NCBI GenBank assembly: GCA_003533975.1
Contig: DQCL01000031.1
Coordinates: 1 to 6,169, forward strand
Source: Octadecabacter sp.
GTDB lineage: Bacteria > Pseudomonadota > Alphaproteobacteria > Rhodobacterales > Rhodobacteraceae
Direction of reading: 5' to 3'
DNA length: 6,169 bases
Each line of letters starts with the position of its first letter. Position 1 is the stretch's first letter. A model generated the notes under the pieces. The model saw only the letters and a list, made by a program, of their open reading frames with translations, was not told the origin of the DNA and made no database searches. The position numbers and the translations under genes were made by a program. This document shows positions 5,514 through 6,169 of this stretch, piece after piece.

Positions 5514-6169
5514 CTACGTTATATAGTGCAGCTTATCGAACGCCACGCGCCAGTCTCGCACGCGTGGCGCCATCGCGCTCGGGTCATTGCTACCCAGCGC
5601 TTCAGCGATCAAATCCGCCATCTGGTCAACATGCTCTATATCCACACCCCAGCGAACCAACTCGGGTGTGCCAATCCGCAAGCCGTTCATGTCACCGGCA
5701 ACAGCATCAATTGGTAGGCCAATCCCGCAGGCCAAGAAGCCCGCTTTGCGCAATTGTTTTGAAGCGGCCTGCCCACCACCATACGCCGCAGCCCGAACCG
5801 CAAACTGATGGCTGGACGTCGCGCCATTTGCCGTCTCGAAAATCGGAATGCCGCGCGTCTTCAATGCAGCAGCTAATCCTTGTGCGACCTCAATCATCTT
5901 GGCGGCGTACCCTTGCCCATGATCGCGCCAATCCAGCATCGTCACAGCCATCGCTGCTGATTTCGCGGCATCAAAATTCGCCGTCATCCCCGGAAATGCA
6001 ATCGCATCAAACGCCTCAGCCATCTGCGCATCATTCGTCACGATCAAACCACCCGCAGGCCCGCCGAGGGATTTATAGGTCGACATCGTCATGAAATGTG
6101 CGCCCTCGGCCAGCGGGTCACGCCATGCCTTACCCGCAATAATCCCGCATTGGTGGGCGGCATCAAACA
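5514..6169 (-). CDS. Serine hydroxymethyltransferase-like PLP enzyme, C-terminal half (5' end beyond window)
   Basis: The frame is open to the right edge, giving 217 visible residues; the N-terminal half is outside, and the ATG at 6092 is internal. The fold-type I PLP motifs of SHMT are seen. FDAAHQCGIIAG (visible residues 1-12) supplies the Asp that pairs with the PLP pyridine nitrogen and the adjacent His. STYKSLGGPAGG (29-40) holds the Schiff-base lysine K32, and GLRIGTPELVRWG carries the carboxylate-binding Arg (residue 164). About 185 residues follow the lysine, matching GlyA (188 in E. coli). It differs from canonical GlyA: YKSLGGPAGG replaces HKTLRGPRGG, and the later GGP-L/H and VNKN-(T/S)-VP-D segments are not recognisable. 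It is therefore probably a paralogue, for example an alpha-methylserine or other beta-hydroxy-amino-acid aldolase-type enzyme, rather than the housekeeping glyA. SHMT-family membership is firm; the substrate is unknown. Confidence 0.85.
   Translation of the reverse strand, partial: FDAAHQCGIIAGKAWRDPLAEGAHFMTMSTYKSLGGPAGGLIVTNDAQMAEAFDAIAFPGMTANFDAAKSAAMAVTMLDWRDHGQGYAAKMIEVAQGLAAALKTRGIPIFETANGATSSHQFAVRAAAYGGGQAASKQLRKAGFLACGIGLPIDAVAGDMNGLRIGTPELVRWGVDIEHVDQMADLIAEALGSNDPSAMAPRVRDWRVAFDKLHYIT

Noticed and set aside
5564..6094. 176-residue plus-strand frame opposite the SHMT-like gene
   Set aside because: It is low-complexity, rich in Ser, Pro, His and Arg, and antisense to a recognised enzyme, so it is a shadow.

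Overview
The window looks like a chromosomal segment of a marine alphaproteobacterium of the Rhodobacteraceae (Roseobacter type). This rests on the FliK, FlgD, UbiB, UbiE and MutM sequence character, the moderately GC-rich composition, and the grouping of ubiB, ubiE, mutM and an enoyl-CoA hydratase, which I recall from memory as a common roseobacter neighbourhood. The genus is not determinable by eye. There is no sign of a mobile element, phage, CRISPR array or RNA gene. The window is gene-dense, with only one gap over 100 bases.

Layout: (1) positions 2-1320, plus strand, hold the end of a flagellar cluster: the C-terminal part of fliK (hook-length control), then flgD (hook cap) 14 bases later. 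(2) Positions 1322-3605, minus strand, hold ubiE followed by ubiB, one base apart, so this is a ubiquinone operon running towards flgD. (3) Positions 3606-3822 form a divergent promoter region between ubiE and mutM. (4) Positions 3823-5512, plus strand, hold mutM (oxidised-purine DNA glycosylase) and then a 258-residue enoyl-CoA hydratase. (5) Positions 5514-6169, minus strand, hold the C-terminal half of a divergent serine hydroxymethyltransferase-like PLP enzyme that runs off the right edge.

Functionally the genes fall into separate units: hook assembly, the quinone C-methyltransferase with its UbiB partner, base-excision repair plus acyl-CoA metabolism, and a one-carbon or amino-acid PLP enzyme. 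The true starts of ubiB, ubiE, mutM and the hydratase are internal ATGs with Shine-Dalgarno matches, not the longest open frames.

Most of the content is ordinary housekeeping, and I found no new multi-gene system. The points worth a second look are long in-frame C runs in fliK, two convergent gene pairs whose stop codons lie exactly one base apart with no visible terminator, the aberrant active-site neighbourhood of the SHMT-like protein, and small inverted repeats in the ubiE-mutM gap.
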